From assembly GCA_964636655.1 (NCBI GenBank), contig CAZWTK010000013.1, positions 1 through 58,386 of the forward strand: a DNA stretch of 58,386 nucleotides. The letters are read 5' to 3'. This document shows positions 57,401-58,386 of this stretch, piece by piece (the stretch's first letter is position 1; each line of letters begins with the position of its first letter). The notes below the pieces were generated by a model, which had not been told where the DNA came from, searched no databases, and was given only the letters and a program-made list of their open reading frames with translations. The DNA comes from Fen-549 sp964636655. Its GTDB lineage: Bacteria > Actinomycetota > Thermoleophilia > Gaiellales > Gaiellaceae. A program made the translations under genes and the position numbers.

Positions 57401-58386
57401 GCGGTGGGAAACGTCGTTAAGACGATCGACGCGCTCGGCAACGCGAGCAAGACGACCTACGACGCCGCCGGCCGCGTGGTCAAGGAGACCGATCCGCTCG
57501 GGAACTTCACCACCTCGAGCTACGACGCCGCCGGGCAGACGACCTCCGAGACCGATGCAGACGGAAACACCACCCGTCACGCCTACGACGCGGACGGAAA
57601 CGAGATCACAACCACCGATCCGCTCGGAAACACGACCGCCTACACCTTCGACAGGGCGGGCAACCAGACCGAGGAGACCGACCCGCTCGGCCGGACGACC
57701 AAGAGCGTCTACGACGCCGCCGGAAACCTGATCGAGTCCATCTCTCCCTCCGGGGCAAAGGCGACCCATAGCTACGACCCGAACGGAAACCAGGTATCGG
57801 AGACCGACCCGCTCGGTCACGTCACGAAGACCGTCTACGACTCGATGAACCGTGAGGTCGAGCAGGTCGACCCGCGCGGTCACTCGATCACGTCCACCTA
57901 CGACAAGGCGGGCCAGCTGATCGAGAAGACCGATGCAAACGTAAACGCGACCTCATACGCCTACGACGAGGCCGGCCGCCGGATCAAGGTCACCCGCCCC
58001 GACGGCTCGACGACCGAGTCTTCGTACGACGACGCCGGCAACCTCACCTCCTCGACCGACGCTCTCGGAAACGTCACTCGCTACGAGTACGACAAGCTGA
58101 ACCGCCGGACGGCGAAGATCTCGCCCTCGGGCGCTCGCACCGAGACGACTTACGACGCCGCCGGTAACGAGACTGCGTCGACCGACCCGCTCGGTCACGT
58201 GACGCGCACGACCTACGACGCCGCCGGCCGGGCGGTCGAGATCGAGGATCCCCTCGGCCGCGTTACGAAAACGGTCTACGATCCGAACGGAAACGCGATC
58301 GAGAAGATCGACCCGCTCGGTAACGTCGCGAAGAAGAGGTACGACGCGAACGGAAACGTCGTCAAGAAGATCGATCCGCTCGGCAA
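54404..58386 (+). CDS. Secreted LamG-RHS/YD-repeat protein (5' part, runs off the window)
   Basis: The frame stays open for 1,327 codons to the window edge. A signal peptide (residues 1-31, LPLATAVALIGFVCLLSSSA) is followed by a LamG/concanavalin-like domain (about 45-290, with VAFWRLDETSGSTAADSS and TYTLEAWVKPSELPL). An Ig-like beta region (about 305-395) follows. The RHS entry is DPANSVTGNFFETYTDVSLP with FSLERTYNSRDAGLGRLGKG (about 430-470). From about residue 556 there are more than 30 YD repeats of about 21 residues, such as YDAAGRLVKTTDPLGN. The family forms a beta-cocoon shell that often ends in a C-terminal toxin; that end lies outside. The ATG at 54404 has AAGGAGA upstream. Confidence 0.92.
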   Translation, partial: MRAVPRLRLPLATAVALIGFVCLLSSSASAGGSSGDNGYAQVVLDDGPVAFWRLDETSGSTAADSSTTHVYVHDGRYVGLPSSAYASATPPMGGKAVTLSNPMNGPDQRIDIDYDSADELAELNPFTYTLEAWVKPSELPLTGGTNYQPYFKSILCSRQADLDIMPGYHLYIGYYDGAARFSFLAGTNAAPQGDWGAYRFVYDHNHAVQTNQWYHVVATNDGTNLHLYVNGQDVTGSQLGSGNNYPPNCYEATHIGACKISGSGDVYLSRYSGSLADVAVYNGVLPLVRIREHHRFGTEGPPPVTNPTLTLSSASSSLHTGGTVTFTVEAGNVSTVDWTKLSAKVTGANARNISLVRATSTSATFSYAGPNSGTDRVAVSGTITGDDGVSHHVDSNSRVVNWLAGASSPESSYGDSGTNPYANVPTCVWGDPANSVTGNFFETYTDVSLPGTGIPFSLERTYNSRDAGLGRLGKGWSANVLTSLAIDESGNVTVEAGGGEKVGFVLQADGSYEGDSNVTATLTKTSSGYDLLLQDQNVQHFDSDGHLLSWLDPNGQGLHFAYSGEGRLTSVTDSGGRVVDFAYDGEGRLISVTLPDSSTISYGYDGDELISVTDQTGAVTRYVYGDKGFLARAIDPSGTVLFENTYDDSGRVLTQTDPAGNTIAFDWSEGTASDTSGSWKDSYTDRNELAKRVDALGNETEYSYNESSEPVSITDPLDNETTVTYDERGNMLTMTDALGNTESWTYDEDNNVLSYTDQLGNVTHSTYDSNGNLLTETDPLGNVTSYEYDSAGRQVSETDPLGRKTRSVYDDQGNLTASISPSGATTTYTYDANGNQISETDPLGNTTTSEYDAAGRLVKTTDPLGNSTSSTYDEAGRLLSQTDANGNKTRYEYDDAGRQVAVIAPDGSTTRSAYDQYGNLVDSTDALGRVTHYEYDVLNRQVASISPTGERTETNYDANGNVTDTQDPLGAKTKSVFDELGREIETTDALGRTTKTVYDAVGNVVKTIDALGNASKTTYDAAGRVVKETDPLGNFTTSSYDAAGQTTSETDADGNTTRHAYDADGNEITTTDPLGNTTAYTFDRAGNQTEETDPLGRTTKSVYDAAGNLIESISPSGAKATHSYDPNGNQVSETDPLGHVTKTVYDSMNREVEQVDPRGHSITSTYDKAGQLIEKTDANVNATSYAYDEAGRRIKVTRPDGSTTESSYDDAGNLTSSTDALGNVTRYEYDKLNRRTAKISPSGARTETTYDAAGNETASTDPLGHVTRTTYDAAGRAVEIEDPLGRVTKTVYDPNGNAIEKIDPLGNVAKKRYDANGNVVKKIDPLG

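Noticed and set aside
56993..58198. Long minus-strand frames with V-rich repeats opposite the RHS gene
   Set aside because: They are produced by the repeat structure of the YD region and lack start signals; the plus-strand frame is continuous and has domains.

Overview
The window is a 58.4 kb piece of a GC-rich, non-mycelial actinobacterial chromosome. Start codons are often GTG or TTG, genes are dense, and many neighbours overlap by an ATGA or GTGA. The mix of a carD-ispD-ispF core, a Firmicute-like cysS-rlmB-NYN-sigH run, a heliorhodopsin, secreted RCC1 and RHS proteins and a BioC/BioH biotin operon fits a deep-branching actinobacterium such as the class Thermoleophilia (Solirubrobacterales/Gaiellales type). 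That placement is inference from gene content and protein style, not from a marker-gene tree.

Layout. 1-1.5 kb: the end of carD, then ispD and ispF (isoprenoid precursors). 1.6-10.1 kb: an envelope/secretion region with a membrane protein, two paralogous secreted RCC1 beta-propeller proteins flanking a divergent TetR/MMPL exporter pair, and a chagasin-type protease inhibitor. The second propeller gene is split by a frameshift. 10.2-12.5 kb: GH4 glycosidase plus BadF-type sugar kinase. 12.5-15.5 kb: small accessory cluster with a zinc-ribbon PD-(D/E)XK nuclease-like protein, a HigB/HigA toxin-antitoxin pair and a YgjP-type metallopeptidase. 15.7-23.1 kb: secreted CHAP protein, a conserved hypothetical, a second MMPL exporter, a 30-residue Lys-rich microprotein, a DhaL-DegV fusion, and a heliorhodopsin overlapping a DUF1295 membrane protein. 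23.2-23.5 kb: a 154-bp tandem repeat carrying palindromes. 23.6-28.5 kb: membrane-anchored hypothetical, GNAT acetyltransferase, LPG-synthase-like membrane protein, CapA-like phosphatase, DsbA-like thioredoxin-fold protein.

28.5-32.1 kb: cysS, rlmB, YacP-type NYN nuclease and a SigH-like sigma factor, then a convergent tRNA-Thr(TGT). 32.4-36.9 kb: a decayed fragment, a histidine-kinase stub with only a DHp helix, a Cys/Met-metabolism PLP enzyme, a GGDEF/HD-GYP c-di-GMP protein and pgsA. 37-39.7 kb: sucC and sucD with a methyltransferase between them. 39.7-45.6 kb: a complete biotin operon read right to left (bioA, B, D, F, H, C), with three strong palindromes between bioF and bioH. 45.6-54.2 kb: class I aminotransferase, LapA-like protein, Cys-rich small protein, Lon-like PDZ protease with a clear terminator, atypical SDR, queF, SnoaL-like protein, glycosyltransferase, citrate synthase, a small helical protein and a XerC/D recombinase. 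54.4 kb to the edge: a secreted LamG-RHS/YD-repeat protein running off the window.

Linked functions include central carbon (citrate synthase, SucCD), biotin synthesis from fatty-acid-type precursors (BioC/BioH route), c-di-GMP signalling, and a large investment in secreted beta-rich proteins. The most unusual items are the heliorhodopsin/DUF1295 pair with its repeat-bearing upstream region, the twin 7- and 14-repeat RCC1 propellers with a shared N-terminal domain and a structured leader, the nuclease/TA/YgjP cluster, the SDR lacking its Tyr/Lys catalytic pair, and the methyltransferase inside sucCD.
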